A DNA stretch of 64,000 nt from Trichomonas vaginalis G3 (Eukaryota; Parabasalia; Trichomonadida; Trichomonadidae): the NCBI RefSeq assembly GCF_026262505.1, contig NC_067205.1:3348001-3412000 (forward strand), given 5' to 3'. The notes under the pieces are model-generated. The model did not search any database. It had not been told where the DNA came from and worked only from the letters and a program-made list of their open reading frames with translations. A program made the translations under genes and the position numbers. Positions 36,646-46,786 of the stretch are shown here, one piece after another (position 1 is the first letter of the stretch; every line of letters begins with the position of its first letter).

Positions 36646-38898
36646 TCAATTCTTTTTCTCTGTAGATGTGGAACGTTTGCTTTTCGATCTCTTTCGATGA
36701 ACTTGAAAATATAAGTTATTATCGCTGAGAATCCTTTCCGAAATAGGAGCTTTACGTTTAGGAGGATTGTCGGATGAATTTTGTTTTTTATTGTTTGATT
36801 TTGTTGTTATGGAAGATTTTTTCTTATTTTTTTCAGAATTTTGCTTGCTATTAACTGAAACTTGTTTTGACGGCCCAACAATAGCATTTGTAGTAGGAAG
36901 AATTCCCAATAACGAGCGCATTTTCGATAATTGTTTTTCAATATGATCAAGAAGGTCCAGCTTATGTTCTAGATTACTAGACATTTGATTTGTAGAAGGA
37001 TGGTTTTGATTTTCTGGTTCTAAATCTGTAGAGTCTGCAATATTTGAATTTTCGGAGCGAATTGGAGCATCTGAACCTTGATTTGTATCGGCTTGCTCAA
37101 AATTAGTTTGAATTGGAGTGGATGAATTAAAATCTGGATGATTTAATGTTTCATTAAATAATGCCATAATTTTTTCTCTTTTTTCATTAATAAACTTAGT
37201 GATCATTGTATCTTTATCTGTTAGATCGATCGATTTGAGTATATCTGCATCATGAACTGGAATATTTTCGAACAATGAACTCGATTCTATGGAACCATAT
37301 GGAGAAATCTCGTTCTGAGCCAAAGAAAGATCACTTACGTTGTATTGTTTGATAGAAAAAATTGTTTTCTCAAGTTCTTTTTGAAAGCAGTCAAGAATAT
37401 AATTTTTGTAGCTATCAGTGATAACGGTTTTTATATGGCGCTCGATCTTCTGGTTATTTTTGATGGCGTTATATTTATCTAATTGGATTTGAGATATCTT
37501 CTTAATAGCTTCATAAATGTTTGGATGTTTTAACGAAGAAAATTCTGAATGCATACTCTCGAGGCAATCATTAGTGAATATTGCAGTTGCATTATTATAT
37601 TGAGATATTAAATTGTAGTGCGGCAACCAAACTTTGTTGAAATAATCAATATAATCTTTGATCGAATCAACTTTATTTTGATTAATTATATGCATTGTAA
37701 GTACAAATTCTTCATGAGACATGAATGGAGTAATAGAATATAGCTTAAATAAAGAATTTTGTAAAGTATTGAAATTTTTTGTATAAAGTGCTACAAGTTT
37801 CCTGTGTAAAGCTTGTTTGAAATGAAATAGGCATCCAATTATACGGACTTTAGGGAAAATTTGTTGAAGTGCCTCTATCATTCCCTTTTCAAAATCACAA
37901 TGAATTTGAATTAGCTTTGAAAATTGAATACCCTTGACAGTAAAAATATATTCAAATGCCTTCTTATAAGATTCAAATGTGCGGTTTTTCATGAATATAA
38001 ATAAAAGTGGTAGATATTGATTTGTTGAAGGTTCACAAATCATAATTGTTAGCATCTGTCCTTTTTGAAAATGTTTTGGTGTAATTTTAAAAGTTCCATC
38101 GCAAAATAAATCTGTGGCTTCTTTTGCAAATTGAATTGCCTTCTCAAAACCAAAAAACATCGTCTCACAATTTGCTTGAAAATCATGGCCAATGAAAAAC
38201 TGCTCGCCATTTATTAAACAAAAATTAGCAATTTCATCGTCTGTAATTTTTTCTCCAACAGAAAATTTTCTGGACTTATTATAAACTTCCCTGACCAATG
38301 AATCTTTAATTAATGGGTTTTCATCAGTACCAACAGCAAGTTCTGTCATAAATTTTTTAATCTGCTGAAAAGTGCCGTTGTCTTCAGAAAATTTTGCCAT
38401 TGCCTTATTGTATATTTCTGTCAGAGTCATTGATTTATGAAGATCATTTTTTTCATTTTGTAACTTTTTAAATTGTCTGCATTCGGGTATATGTTCCTTT
38501 TGTAAATCTTCGGAAACTGAACTGTTCTCAATTTTAACTAAATAACGTGCTTGACAAGAATGATCGATGCAACGGTAGTAACGTTCAATATTATTTGAAT
38601 TAATAATATTTGTATGATCATGCGAATAAAGCATATCTTTGCGAACAATTGTATCAGGATATTTTCCAGTAACTGCGGGAATATTTTTAACTGCAATATA
38701 ACTAAAATATCTTCTGACAGCTTTAGATTCATTTTCGGCGTATTTAATATTAAAATATTGAAGAACTTGTTTGATTATATTCGTTTTTTCATCTCTCGAT
38801 GTTGATTTTTGGTATTTATCAGATTGTTCCCTGATAAATATTTTATTTTCGTCTGTAAAGTTTGCTCTTTTTTGATTAAATATAGATGATTTTCCCAT
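36646..38898 (-). CDS. MULE transposase
   Basis: 750 residues from ATG 38898, eight bases after a TCATT initiator. Residues about 108-141 form a FLYWCH/GCM-like zinc finger (YRC at 110, C115, then H136 and C140) for end recognition. The DDE catalytic core follows: D267 in LFCDGTFKI, D335 in IHCDFEKGM, the conserved IGCLFHFKQA (about 354-363) and E447 in TNDCLESMHSEF. The remaining third is polar with a basic, nuclear-localisation-like end (PPKRKAPISE, RKRSKSKRSTSTEKK). It catalyses cut-and-paste movement of the element. The frame is whole and the three acidic residues are present, so it may be active. Confidence 0.92.
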   Translation of the reverse strand: MGKSSIFNQKRANFTDENKIFIREQSDKYQKSTSRDEKTNIIKQVLQYFNIKYAENESKAVRRYFSYIAVKNIPAVTGKYPDTIVRKDMLYSHDHTNIINSNNIERYYRCIDHSCQARYLVKIENSSVSEDLQKEHIPECRQFKKLQNEKNDLHKSMTLTEIYNKAMAKFSEDNGTFQQIKKFMTELAVGTDENPLIKDSLVREVYNKSRKFSVGEKITDDEIANFCLINGEQFFIGHDFQANCETMFFGFEKAIQFAKEATDLFCDGTFKITPKHFQKGQMLTIMICEPSTNQYLPLLFIFMKNRTFESYKKAFEYIFTVKGIQFSKLIQIHCDFEKGMIEALQQIFPKVRIIGCLFHFKQALHRKLVALYTKNFNTLQNSLFKLYSITPFMSHEEFVLTMHIINQNKVDSIKDYIDYFNKVWLPHYNLISQYNNATAIFTNDCLESMHSEFSSLKHPNIYEAIKKISQIQLDKYNAIKNNQKIERHIKTVITDSYKNYILDCFQKELEKTIFSIKQYNVSDLSLAQNEISPYGSIESSSLFENIPVHDADILKSIDLTDKDTMITKFINEKREKIMALFNETLNHPDFNSSTPIQTNFEQADTNQGSDAPIRSENSNIADSTDLEPENQNHPSTNQMSSNLEHKLDLLDHIEKQLSKMRSLLGILPTTNAIVGPSKQVSVNSKQNSEKNKKKSSITTKSNNKKQNSSDNPPKRKAPISERILSDNNLYFQVHRKRSKSKRSTSTEKKN

Positions 38899-38903
38899 TA
38901 AAA

Positions 38904-38908
38904 AATGA
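38904..38908 (-). promoter_or_regulatory. Initiator (TCATT) of the MULE transposase
   Basis: On the minus strand TCATTTTTTAATGG places a trichomonad-type initiator eight bases before the start codon. Confidence 0.6.
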
Positions 38909-38951
38909 AATGATGCAAAATTTACGAAAACCGTTCGAAAATTGAATCAAA

Positions 38952-39183
38952 AATGAAAAGTAATACTTAAATGAGGAATTCTTTGAGATATTGGTCTTAG
39001 ATTGAATGTAGCGTCATTCTTATATAGAATATATATTCATATCATCGGAAATATGATAAAAAGCATATAATAAATGTCAAAAAAGTGAACAAATAAGCAA
39101 AGATATTTTTTAAAAAACAATGAAAAGTAATACTTAAATGAGGAATTCTTTGAGATATTGGTCTTAGATTGAATGTAGCGTCA
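38952..39183. repeat. 65-bp direct repeat in the divergent MULE promoter region
   Basis: The same 65 bases, beginning AATGAAAAGTAATACTTAAA, occur at 38952-39016 and 39119-39183 in the spacer between the two divergent genes. Each copy faces one gene. A shared regulatory site is possible. Confidence 0.85.
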
Positions 39184-39219
39184 CAAATTTCACAAATATA
39201 ATTTACTATACAATTTTAT

Positions 39220-39224
39220 TCATT
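39220..39224 (+). promoter_or_regulatory. Initiator (TCATT) of the second MULE gene
   Basis: TCATTTTTTTAAAATGG puts the initiator about eleven bases before the start codon at 39233. Confidence 0.55.
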
Positions 39225-39232
39225 TTTTTAAA

Positions 39233-40339
39233 ATGGCTGACGACAGTCTGTATCAACTAACTCAACTAGTCAAGCATAATGATTATTCTTCGGATTCATT
39301 AAATCAACTTTATCAATGCATAAGTACAATGACAGAAAGATCAATTGGATGCTTGAATTGGGATAAATTTTTCAAAAAAATCACAGTGACTGATGAAGTT
39401 CTTTTACATTTTTTAGCATCCGTTTTAAACATTGAAAAGATATCAGAATGTTTCAAGGATTCTATTTTTTATCACAATATTAATCTTGAAAAATTCAGTA
39501 ATTTAACTGAAACAGAACAACAAACAATTTTAAATTCCTACAAAGCGGATAAATTTACATATTACATAATGTGCTCACAAATTGTAAAATCAAACTGGAA
39601 CAATTTATCCCAAACTTTAGTTAATATTGCAAATCAATATTTGCCATTTTTAGATGAAGAAAAGCAAATATATATATTTACTGAAATAACTGGCAATTAT
39701 CAAAATTTTGAAATTTCAGTTGCAAACTTGTTACTTTTTTATGAAAACAATGAAGAAAAATTAAGCAACTGTTTTAATTTAACATTGTTCCAGCAAATTT
39801 ATTCCAAAAATGGAATCGAGCAAATGATATTTTTTGCTGCAAATACAATTTGTTGCAATAACACTTCTATCAATTTTTACAATCTCCTTGAAATTGAAGA
39901 AATGAATCCATTTGATTTTTTTTATTTCTCAATTCAATATAAAGAGATATTAAATTGCGATGATTTTCCAAAAGTTACAGAAGTAATCACAGGTTTAATC
40001 TCAGCTTCAAATATTAATGCTATTATGCGAATTTGCCAAAAAATTTTGGATAAAATTACATTTTATAAATGTAATTATTGCCATATTACCTCAATATGGA
40101 ATTTTATCACAAATGCAGCAATAATTCTTCCTGATGAAGATTTATTAATCAAATTATTAAAATTCATAGAAAAAACAGAAAAAGCAACAGATGAATTATT
40201 CGAACCGGAGAATGATTTGGGTTTCTATGAATATTTAAATTCGATTTTCTCAGATATTACATCTGCGAGAAATAAGCAATTTCTCTTGGAATTTCTAAAT
40301 ACCCATGAAGATGACTTCACTTATGATCAAACATTGTGA
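39233..40339 (+). CDS. Second gene of the MULE, helical-repeat-like, function unknown
   Basis: 368 residues from ATG 39233 (MADDSLYQLTQLVKHNDYSS). The protein is acidic and almost entirely helical, with leucine/isoleucine periodicity like HEAT or armadillo solenoids, and several cysteines (CNYCHI near 280). It has no signal peptide, membrane segment or recognisable catalytic motif. It lies inside the terminal repeats and is divergent from the transposase. It is either an accessory MULE protein (compare mudrB of maize) or a captured host gene. I cannot decide which. Confidence 0.7.
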   Translation: MADDSLYQLTQLVKHNDYSSDSLNQLYQCISTMTERSIGCLNWDKFFKKITVTDEVLLHFLASVLNIEKISECFKDSIFYHNINLEKFSNLTETEQQTILNSYKADKFTYYIMCSQIVKSNWNNLSQTLVNIANQYLPFLDEEKQIYIFTEITGNYQNFEISVANLLLFYENNEEKLSNCFNLTLFQQIYSKNGIEQMIFFAANTICCNNTSINFYNLLEIEEMNPFDFFYFSIQYKEILNCDDFPKVTEVITGLISASNINAIMRICQKILDKITFYKCNYCHITSIWNFITNAAIILPDEDLLIKLLKFIEKTEKATDELFEPENDLGFYEYLNSIFSDITSARNKQFLLEFLNTHEDDFTYDQTL

Positions 40340-40989
40340 GGTCATTTTTGATCAACAAATTAATTGAAATTCCGATCAAAAAAAATTCACAAATTGGATC
40401 AAAAAAATCGAATCTCAAGTTAAAAATAAAAAATTTCTACATTTTTATCAAATTTAGATTTTTTTTTCAAATCATGCGAATTGATTGAATAATTGCATAT
40501 TTTATCCCATGCATCTAGAAGTATGTGTAATATTTTTGCTTTCATCAAGAAATTGTCGAATTTGATCTTAATTTTTTTTGAAAAATATACTTTTAGAAAA
40601 AGAAATAGTGATTGAATAGCTGCCCATGCTGTAAAAAGGTTATTTTTACAAGTAAAAAAATTGTTATTTTTCGAGCAAGTCGAGGCTTTTTTACCATCTT
40701 ATTTTTGAAAAATTTACGAAAAATTATATCTGAAAAAACGCTTCATTTTGATATCTTACAATGATAAAATACCAATGTTGCTGGGATATAATAGCTACAC
40801 CTGGACATCTACTACATTAATGCGTATGACAGGTAAAGTTGATTTCAAAAGTATAGCCTGGAAAGATTACAATAAATCAACGATAATTCAAAAAAATTTC
40901 TTATAAGTTAACATAATAAAAATTTAATTTTTATATTTCTTGTAGTATACTTAAGTATATAATATATTTAAATCTTAGAATGAAAATTC
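40340..40989. other. Non-coding MULE interior, nothing supported
   Basis: AT-rich DNA between the second gene and the right terminal repeat. No feature was recognised. Confidence 0.5.
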
Positions 40990-41114
40990 GGGACGCCCTA
41001 GCTATTCAATTTTCCCTTAGGACGCCCATAAACCTCTCAAAAATGTGATGTAAATATCACAATTTTGAGAAATTTACACTAGGACGCCTTAGGACGCCAA
41101 CCCCCTTTTTTACC
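40990..41114. repeat. Right terminal inverted repeat of the MULE
   Basis: It contains AGGACGCC-type octamers as the mirror image of the left end, ending in CCAACCCCCTTTTTTACC directly before the TTTCATATC duplication. Confidence 0.85.
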
Positions 41115-41367
41115 TTTCATATCACAAAAAACAATAAATCATTGTTACTTTAGAAATATCTTTACCAATTCTTTAAAACATCCTTCCTCATAGAAAACTC
41201 GTATGTGGATATCATGAAACATGATATGCTTGTTGGAGGCACTGTAAGGTCAATTTTTCATGTAATTTAAGACAGTCATCAAATATGTGGTGTTAACAAC
41301 TTGATATCTCCTCAAAGGCTCCTTAGGAAGAGTTTTTGTAAACTATTCAATTTGACCGCTAAGTCAA

Positions 41368-44300
41368 ATGACTCAGTTTACTGGTAGTGTTTCTTTTCTA
41401 AAACGTACTTTTATTGATCAATTCACTCGACGGCAGAACAATTCCCCTTTCAGTTACAGCTATCGCCGGTCCTTTCAACGTGGTCAACCTCAAAATAATG
41501 CAAATTTAAATGGAAGAAACCAAATATTACAATCCATAGAGAACGCTGCAACATCACTAGGTGATAGAGAACTATATTCTTCAGTTTTGAATAATTCAGA
41601 GCAAAATGAGCGAAGAATTGACTTTTTACCACCACAAGATGTCAATTCAACAGAATTACCACCTCCCTTGGAAAAATATTATGATATCCAAAAGACATTT
41701 TTCAATTACGACGCGAACGATGAAAAGCAAACAGAAAAATTAGTTAATTTTATTGAAGAAAACGTCCATCTTGGCTTACGCGAACTCGAAATCCACATCT
41801 TCATACGTCCAAAACTGGTTAAATCCTACGTTTATTTATATACTTTACTCTCAAAAAACTTAAGAATCATTGCGACTCAAAACTTAACAGTTTCTCCAGA
41901 ATTTTCGAACAATTTGAACAAGACAAGCAACTGGATGACTGTTGAGTCCGCAATTCTCAAGCAAGGCATCTTTTCTGAAAGGAATTATTTACCTTTAATT
42001 ACAGATACGCTTTTTTCAGTACCAAACAACAATTCCAACTATACGAAACTTTCAGAAGACATGATTTCCGCCATTGTTGACGACAATGTTGACTTCTTCC
42101 ACGAATTAACAACGAAACCCGAATTTAAATTCGATACTATCTATCTCTACGGCTCCAGACGTTGCTGCACATTAATGCAACTGTTTGCACTGTACGGCTC
42201 CATCAACTGCTTCAAGTTTTTCATCAGCAACAACGTGAATTTCAAAAACGAAGTCACATGTTTCGCTGTTGCAGGCGGCAACTTCGAAATCATCTCCATC
42301 CTGAGGCAGGCAGGCGAGAACTTCGCAGATTTCGCGATGGTGGCCCTCCTCTACAGGCAGGACCAAGTTTACGACTGGATCGTTTCAAATTATTGGTCGG
42401 AAACATTATTAAATGAGAAATTATCACTTTTCATTCTTACTGAGACCATGTCAATCAAATCTATTTACTCCCTATGTCTCAAGAACAAAGATTTCTTTGT
42501 CAACGCGAATGATTTGCTTGTGCTAGCTTCTTCTGACGGATTATTTGAAATTACGAGAGTTCTTTCCCAGTTTTCTGTTTTCTCCATCGATTTGTTCTTC
42601 CTCTCATGCGACGAGGACACAATAAACCACTTCCTAGACAGCTGCCAGCTAGATGTGTTGCAGAAATTATATGATTACGCATATCGTAACGGTTATTTAA
42701 ACCATTTAAGGTTAATTTTAACACATCCCAAATTTGGCCATACGAAGATGACCACAAATGATTTAGTGAATCTCAAGAAAGACTACAGCGATCTCTACCA
42801 AGTTCTGATTGAGCAGAGCAACAAGATCACTGATGTCAATGACATTTACGAGAGATACAAGAACGGCTTTCCTTTGTCGGCTGTTTCTGCAATGAAAGTG
42901 ATGAAGCAGTGCCTATCAATGAACGATTTCCAGCTGTGCTTCGATATCCTCTCCAAATACAAGGCCGATTTCGAAAAGAAAGATCTAATTGAAGCTTTAC
43001 AAATGTCACCTTTTATTTGGCCACATATTGTTGACATTCTTTTGAGCCAGGCACTGACAGACGAAGACAAAATGATGATCACGAGGTACTGCTACATTGA
43101 CAACATAGTTAGAACGAAAGCATACCAAACAGAAGTAATGAAAGATCTATCATTTTTATCACTTTTATCTCCAGTTGACTGTGTCAATTTAGTTTTACTT
43201 TCTCGTACAACGAAAGTGTTCCAGCACCTCATTGACAGGGGCCTCCTCCCTCAGACATACGCCAAGTTCATCATGATGACACAGAGCGGATTGTACTCGC
43301 AGCAAAGAGCAGCAGAAATCGTCACAGAGATGCTCAACACAGAGGTTTTCAAATCGTATATAAATGGCCACGAAGACGAGAAGAGATTGATCGTCCACAA
43401 CTTCTCAAACCTTCTGAAGAGACAAAACTTCCTCCCACACACGAAAGAAAACTTCGAATACTGCCTCAAGTTCTACATCTACCTGGCAAATTCGACGAAG
43501 CCACTTGAGAACCAACAAGGATTCACAAAACAAAACTTCAGACAGCAGAATGAAAACTTCCAGGATCCTGAAACATCTCACATGTTATTGCAGTTTTTAC
43601 AAGACGATAAAAACCGCCAATATCTTGATATCAAAGAATTATCGAAGAGTCAGCTGAATCTTCCCCTTCTCCGTCACATTGAGTACACAAAAGAAGAGTT
43701 CGACTACATCAGAACAGTTGATTTCATGAGCAAGTACCTGTTTTCCAACAGAAAGAACACGAAACACCTGAAAATTCCAGAGATTTTCAAATTCCTCGAT
43801 AACTCCAACGTTGACATGGCACTTTCTTATCTCCCTGCAACGGAAGAGAACGTAAACGAGCTGCTCAAACAGGAAGGATTCCACAGCCACAAAGAGAAAA
43901 TCCTTCTGAGAAAAGAGTTCAGACAGATATTGCCAACAAATTTCCTCATCAAATCTCTGTCTGGAGAGTACAATGCCAGCGAATTACCTTCTGCAATTGT
44001 CAATGAAATAATGTCGAGGACATTGGACAGAGAGCAGGATTTGAACTTCGCAATGAGGGTTCCTCTCAATCAGCAGATTTGTAAAAATATTTTGGCGCAG
44101 AAACAAAAGTTCTCTAAGGACTTTTTAATCATTTTCTCGATCAGAGCTGGAATTCCCAATGTAATTCAATCGACAACAAAATTTGATGATTTCTACTTCA
44201 TCAACTTGATAAAGATGAACTTCAACATCTCCAAATTCTCAACAAAAATGTTTGAGTACAATATCTCCCCTGTTGCTCTTACAAACGCTTTACTTTTGCT

Positions 44301-45627
44301 GATTAAAAACCGTGATTCGACAAATGCGCACATCTTAGTTCGAAAAGGAGCAAAACTGAACGCAATTGTTAATGGTGTCTCTCCATTCAAGGAGTCGTTC
44401 AACTACATTCCGGACAAGATTCCTGTATTCATTTCTGAGGGAGCAAACATCGGATACCAACAAAACACAGCTCTTTACTACGCAATGACAAACTGCTCCC
44501 CGGAAGTGCAGAAAGTGATTCTCGGAAGAACAAATGTGAATGAGGAAGTCAGGTACTACAACCCAACTGTCTTCAAACTCGCCAAATACGAGTTCAGTCA
44601 CAGATTGGACATCATTTACAGATTCAACCAAGTCGCTGATAGTTTGCAAACAAAGTTTGACATTAAAGGTTTGTCAGAAATAAACGCAGCACTGCTTTCA
44701 TCAATGATAAACTCAAACGAGATGGAAGAGGCATTGTTCTGTTTACTTCACTTCACAAACCGTTTTAATTCTATCGTCAAACCGCTAAACTTAAACATTA
44801 TTTACAGTGATGAAGATAACAAGCAAATTGACACATTTATTGACGAGAACATCAAATCAGCGACGACAGCGTGGAAGAACGTCTACTCAGTTCTCACAGG
44901 AATTGATGTAATTGAGAAATCAGAGTTAAATTCTGACTTACTTTTCTTGGCAACTCGTGCTGGAAAAATTGAAATTTTGAAGTCACTTTTGGAGAAAGGC
45001 GCAGACATAAATTACGTCGAAGGACACTATTACATGTTCAGTCCTTCTTTGGAGGCTGTTTCCAAGGACAGAGATGACTTATTGAATCTTTTCATCGCAA
45101 ATGGATTGAATGTTAATTCTATTTACTCTTCAGACGATTTGACTCTTCTTAACTGTGCAATTGAGTACAACTCTGAGAAATGCTTCAACATCTTGCTCCA
45201 AAAATGCGATTTGGGACATTTCGTGACACAAAGTCCGATGAGTTGTGCTCTGGAAGCTGCTTCGAAAGGAAACAGAGTTTATTACGACAGATTGAAAGAA
45301 AGAGTTGATTCTGTTGTAGAAGAGATCGAATCTGTGCAGTACAACATCGTCTGCCAGCCTGGATTTGATTTCGCAAACTTTGTTTACAGCGGAGACCAGA
45401 GAAAGGTTGACTTCCTCAACTTCGGAGGAATAAAGAGTAACCCAGACTTCCCTGTAATTAGTTTATTCATCAAATCCGACATCGTACAGAAGAGCGTCGC
45501 AGTACACACTTCTTACAGAGAAGAGTACACAAATTCATCACTGATGCCTAGTTCTATAATCGAACAGGCAAATTTAGATTCTAATTTCTCTAAGAAACAG
45601 AAGAAGAAATCTTCATATTATTATTAA
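41368..45627 (+). CDS. Large ankyrin-repeat-type protein (1419 residues)
   Basis: The start is ATG 41368 (MTQFTGSVSFLKRTFIDQFT). After a polar, glutamine/asparagine-rich N-terminus, most of the protein is built of degenerate helical pairs of the ankyrin/DUF3447 kind common in trichomonads. A clear example is SVPNNNSNYTKLSEDMISA then VDDNVDFFHELTT. The clearest ankyrin repeats are near the C-terminus: GKIEILKSLLEKGADINYVE, LNLFIANGLNVNSIY, and LTLLNCAIEYNSEKCFNILL (about residues 1210-1300). A basic lysine tail ends the protein. It is probably a cytosolic scaffold; partners are unknown. GC content is higher than in the surroundings, as in an expressed host gene. The frame is uninterrupted over 4.2 kb. 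Confidence 0.85.
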   Translation: MTQFTGSVSFLKRTFIDQFTRRQNNSPFSYSYRRSFQRGQPQNNANLNGRNQILQSIENAATSLGDRELYSSVLNNSEQNERRIDFLPPQDVNSTELPPPLEKYYDIQKTFFNYDANDEKQTEKLVNFIEENVHLGLRELEIHIFIRPKLVKSYVYLYTLLSKNLRIIATQNLTVSPEFSNNLNKTSNWMTVESAILKQGIFSERNYLPLITDTLFSVPNNNSNYTKLSEDMISAIVDDNVDFFHELTTKPEFKFDTIYLYGSRRCCTLMQLFALYGSINCFKFFISNNVNFKNEVTCFAVAGGNFEIISILRQAGENFADFAMVALLYRQDQVYDWIVSNYWSETLLNEKLSLFILTETMSIKSIYSLCLKNKDFFVNANDLLVLASSDGLFEITRVLSQFSVFSIDLFFLSCDEDTINHFLDSCQLDVLQKLYDYAYRNGYLNHLRLILTHPKFGHTKMTTNDLVNLKKDYSDLYQVLIEQSNKITDVNDIYERYKNGFPLSAVSAMKVMKQCLSMNDFQLCFDILSKYKADFEKKDLIEALQMSPFIWPHIVDILLSQALTDEDKMMITRYCYIDNIVRTKAYQTEVMKDLSFLSLLSPVDCVNLVLLSRTTKVFQHLIDRGLLPQTYAKFIMMTQSGLYSQQRAAEIVTEMLNTEVFKSYINGHEDEKRLIVHNFSNLLKRQNFLPHTKENFEYCLKFYIYLANSTKPLENQQGFTKQNFRQQNENFQDPETSHMLLQFLQDDKNRQYLDIKELSKSQLNLPLLRHIEYTKEEFDYIRTVDFMSKYLFSNRKNTKHLKIPEIFKFLDNSNVDMALSYLPATEENVNELLKQEGFHSHKEKILLRKEFRQILPTNFLIKSLSGEYNASELPSAIVNEIMSRTLDREQDLNFAMRVPLNQQICKNILAQKQKFSKDFLIIFSIRAGIPNVIQSTTKFDDFYFINLIKMNFNISKFSTKMFEYNISPVALTNALLLLIKNRDSTNAHILVRKGAKLNAIVNGVSPFKESFNYIPDKIPVFISEGANIGYQQNTALYYAMTNCSPEVQKVILGRTNVNEEVRYYNPTVFKLAKYEFSHRLDIIYRFNQVADSLQTKFDIKGLSEINAALLSSMINSNEMEEALFCLLHFTNRFNSIVKPLNLNIIYSDEDNKQIDTFIDENIKSATTAWKNVYSVLTGIDVIEKSELNSDLLFLATRAGKIEILKSLLEKGADINYVEGHYYMFSPSLEAVSKDRDDLLNLFIANGLNVNSIYSSDDLTLLNCAIEYNSEKCFNILLQKCDLGHFVTQSPMSCALEAASKGNRVYYDRLKERVDSVVEEIESVQYNIVCQPGFDFANFVYSGDQRKVDFLNFGGIKSNPDFPVISLFIKSDIVQKSVAVHTSYREEYTNSSLMPSSIIEQANLDSNFSKKQKKKSSYYY

Positions 45628-46095
45628 TAAAAAAATTATCAATCAAAAAATAACTACAAAGCAAACACGTTTTATTTTTGTTATAAATGAAATTGTTTTA
45701 TATTTATCATTTTTAAATTTTAGAAAAATGCACAGTTTAAATTGTCATATTTTAAGGGTGCGCTTAAAAGCATCTTATTAATGTATACTCAAAACAAGTT
45801 GTAATATTCAGGATTTTCCATTTATATGCTAAATTATGGAAGAAATGGAAAAGTGAATTTGAATACAAACGATATAAAAATTAGAAAAAATTCAATTCCA
45901 TATATATCATTACATTCTTAAATACTTATCTGTTAATTAATCGGATATTAATTCTACCACATGATAGTTCATATTAGACTGCATTAATTCACTAATGTTT
46001 GATAACCAACTGTTCAAGAAATTGACATAATAAAATCGAATTTAAAATTTGAACTTTTTCCCCAATTATAAACGTGACAAGATTTTTTACAAATG
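45628..46095. other. Intergenic, nothing supported
   Basis: AT-rich DNA without genes. A short palindrome TTTTAAGGGTGCGCTTAAAA lies near 45749. Confidence 0.55.
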
Positions 46096-46100
46096 TCACT
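46096..46100 (+). promoter_or_regulatory. Initiator (TCACT) of the discoidin-like gene
   Basis: TCACTTTTTATTCATCATG matches the trichomonad initiator TCA-pyrimidine-T/A, with the predicted transcription start 14 bases before the ATG at 46112. Confidence 0.75.
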
Positions 46101-46111
46101 TTTTATTCATC

Positions 46112-46786
46112 ATGATTTCTCTATTTTTTCAAACCATTTCAAGCGAAATAAATACGCAAGGATTATTCGCAAAATACTACAATGACAAAATTATCAATAT
46201 CGAAGTGAGCGGATCCTCATTGCAGTACATAAATGGAACAAAGCAAATGACAAAGCCAGAATACGCAATTTATCCATGGGATAAAAAATACGATTGGTGT
46301 TCAGAGTGTGCGCATTCGTATGAGGATCACCCTTTTATTACTTTCTCTATTCAATCAAAGAAAATCAAAATTAATGGTTATTTCCTTCGTGTTGGATGCT
46401 GTTACGATGGCTGCTGCTGTGATGATGGATACTACAACTGCTTTGATTGCTGTTTGTACAGTTGGTCCCTCCAAATTTCGGATGATAAAAAAGAGTGGAA
46501 GACAATTCACAAGGTCGAAAAGGATTCTACCATGAGGATTTGCAGTGAGAAAACATACAAATTAGACGCCACTTACGTTGGTAAATACGTTAGACTATTC
46601 CAAGATCAGCCATGCCCTGGATATCCACCTTGCATTGCTTTTAACAAGTTCGACATCCACGGATTTGCTGTTAATGATGATGGATCTGACGTTGTCGACG
46701 AAAATGACCTTCATGGCGGTGCATTTCACGACGATGATGAAGATATCAGCATCATTGGTCACATTTCTAAGAATACTAATGCATAA
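46112..46786 (+). CDS. Secreted discoidin-like (F5/8 type C) protein
   Basis: The frame is open upstream, but the first ATG is at 46112, just after a good initiator. Residues 1-11 (MISLFFQTISSE) are a short signal peptide. Residues about 15-205 form a discoidin-like beta sandwich: HPFITFSIQSKKIKINGYFL, then WSLQISDDKKEWKTIHKVEK and GKYVRLFQDQPCPGYPPC. A cysteine cluster (VGCCYDGCCCDDGYYNCFDC) is unusual and may stabilise a loop with disulfides. The C-terminus is acidic. Such proteins bind glycans or other surface ligands outside the cell. There is no membrane anchor. The length (224 residues) is compatible with a single domain. Confidence 0.7.
   Translation: MISLFFQTISSEINTQGLFAKYYNDKIINIEVSGSSLQYINGTKQMTKPEYAIYPWDKKYDWCSECAHSYEDHPFITFSIQSKKIKINGYFLRVGCCYDGCCCDDGYYNCFDCCLYSWSLQISDDKKEWKTIHKVEKDSTMRICSEKTYKLDATYVGKYVRLFQDQPCPGYPPCIAFNKFDIHGFAVNDDGSDVVDENDLHGGAFHDDDEDISIIGHISKNTNA

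Larger units (their letters stand above)
35783..41114. mobile_element. Full-length Mutator-like element (MULE)
   Basis: The element is 5332 bp long and flanked by a 9-bp direct repeat TTTCATATC (35774-35782 and 41115-41123), the size typical of MULEs. The ends are inverted repeats of about 120 bp that start differently for a few bases and then share GGGTTGGCGTCCTAAGGCG and three or four spaced GGCGTCCT(A/G) motifs. It carries a whole transposase (36646-38898, minus) and a second whole gene (39233-40339, plus), divergent from each other, each with a TCATT initiator. It looks complete and potentially mobile. Confidence 0.92.
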
